A stretch of DNA of 64,000 nucleotides, from assembly GCF_000265295.1 (NCBI RefSeq), contig NC_018002.1, forward strand, positions 1,488,001 to 1,552,000, written 5' to 3'. Positions 63,631 to 64,000 of the stretch are shown here, piece by piece (within the stretch, counting starts at the first letter, position 1; each line of letters starts with the position of its first letter). Under the pieces are notes generated by a model, which was not told where the DNA came from, searched no databases, and worked only from the letters and a program-made list of their open reading frames with translations. Made by a program: the position numbers and the translations under genes. This stretch comes from Sulfurospirillum barnesii SES-3 (lineage in GTDB: Bacteria > Campylobacterota > Campylobacteria > Campylobacterales > Sulfurospirillaceae).

Positions 63631-64000
63631 ACGCATTTATCTCAGGTTTTAGTCTTGGAATTTCACTTATCTTAGCCATTGGGGCGCAGAATGCTTTTGT
63701 GCTCAAACAAGGCATTAAAAAAGAGCATGTGTTTGTCATTTGCTTTGTCTGTGCGCTTTCTGATGCCATTTTGATTTTTGCAGGGGTTTCGGGTTTTGGG
63801 TATTTGGTGGAGCAGTTTCCTTCCCTTCAAACTTTTGCTCGTTATGGTGGTTTTGCTTTTTTATGTGTTTATGGATTGAAGAGTTTTTACTCGGCGTGGC
63901 GTATGTCGCATGAGCTAAAACCTGAGGGTATCACACCGCCAACGCTTTTAAAAACCATACTCTTAACCCTCGCCTTTACATGGCTAAACCCTCATGTGTA
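63627..64000 (+). CDS. LysE/ArgO-family amino-acid exporter, partial
   Basis: About 124 residues are visible before the right edge. The protein begins VNAFISGFSLGISLILAIGAQNAFVLKQGIKKEHVF, followed by three more hydrophobic helices and FTWLNPHV. The GAQN motif and Asn-Pro segment are typical of LysE transporters of lysine or arginine. The GTG start overlaps the ywbE stop (GTGA). Confidence 0.9.
   Translation, partial: MNAFISGFSLGISLILAIGAQNAFVLKQGIKKEHVFVICFVCALSDAILIFAGVSGFGYLVEQFPSLQTFARYGGFAFLCVYGLKSFYSAWRMSHELKPEGITPPTLLKTILLTLAFTWLNPHV

Overview
The window looks like chromosomal DNA of a free-living Campylobacterota (Epsilonproteobacteria) close to Sulfurospirillum. This is inferred from the AT-rich base composition, from a ciaD-like/cca/purU gene order recalled from Campylobacter jejuni, and from the mix of respiration, motility and chemotaxis genes. 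No database was searched. The window is gene dense, with about 62 protein genes on both strands, and I see no rRNA, tRNA or CRISPR array.

Layout. 1-3565: a membrane GGDEF/EAL-type c-di-GMP protein cut by the window edge, then tatB-tatC-queA. 3570-9832: a small flagellar rod-like protein, a beta-CASP nuclease, an acyl-CoA ligase and a TonB receptor coupled to a membrane protein. 9946-13651: a KdpD/KdpE-like two-component system translationally coupled to a TrkH/KtrB-type K+ channel and its RCK subunit. 13718-17996: msrB, a CNNM/CorC-type membrane protein behind a 20-codon ORF, and a FIST histidine kinase with its regulator. 18098-23612: an iron-uptake-type operon (AraC regulator, Fur-box-like site, TonB receptor, PepSY protein). 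24293-25429: HEPN/MNT toxin-antitoxin pair and an orphan membrane protein. 25489-34900: sirtuin, metH, a soluble chemoreceptor, opgB-like phosphoglycerol transferase, amt-glnK. 34951-37811: thiSFGH under a TPP riboswitch. 37973-42124: two RN-x3-H (HEPN-like) proteins and a molybdopterin oxidoreductase. 42180-53213: housekeeping genes (glyS, carbonic anhydrase, ppnP, trmL, purU, cca, leuB, leuD). 53442-54767: an orphan zinc-knuckle-like protein and a YoeB/RelB-type module. 54823-60632: ABC ATPase, arsR-arsB, chemoreceptor, msrP-msrQ. 60736-64000: a Sau3AI-type restriction-modification pair, ywbE and a partial lysE.

The strongest non-gene signal is a perfect palindrome, TTACATGTAA (usually extended to TTTACATGTAAA). 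I count 36 exact copies, where about 0.2 would be expected by chance at roughly 40% GC. Copies lie inside genes as well as between them, always in one of the two reading frames that avoid its stop codon, giving recurrent LHVK or FTCK/LTCK peptides in unrelated proteins. The putative recent acquisitions (HEPN/MNT, TPR-HEPN, toxin-antitoxin, restriction-modification) lack internal copies. It behaves like a lineage-specific highly iterated palindrome, comparable in style to cyanobacterial HIP1, and its function is unknown to me.

Genes that work together: TatBC can export the twin-arginine protein MsrP, which with MsrQ and MsrB forms a methionine-sulfoxide repair set. Amt and GlnK form the ammonium uptake/sensing pair. 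The Fur-like site, AraC regulator, receptor and PepSY protein form an iron-type uptake unit. A second notable point is queA, whose conserved N-terminus can only be translated from a non-canonical AUC start that has a well-placed ribosome binding site.
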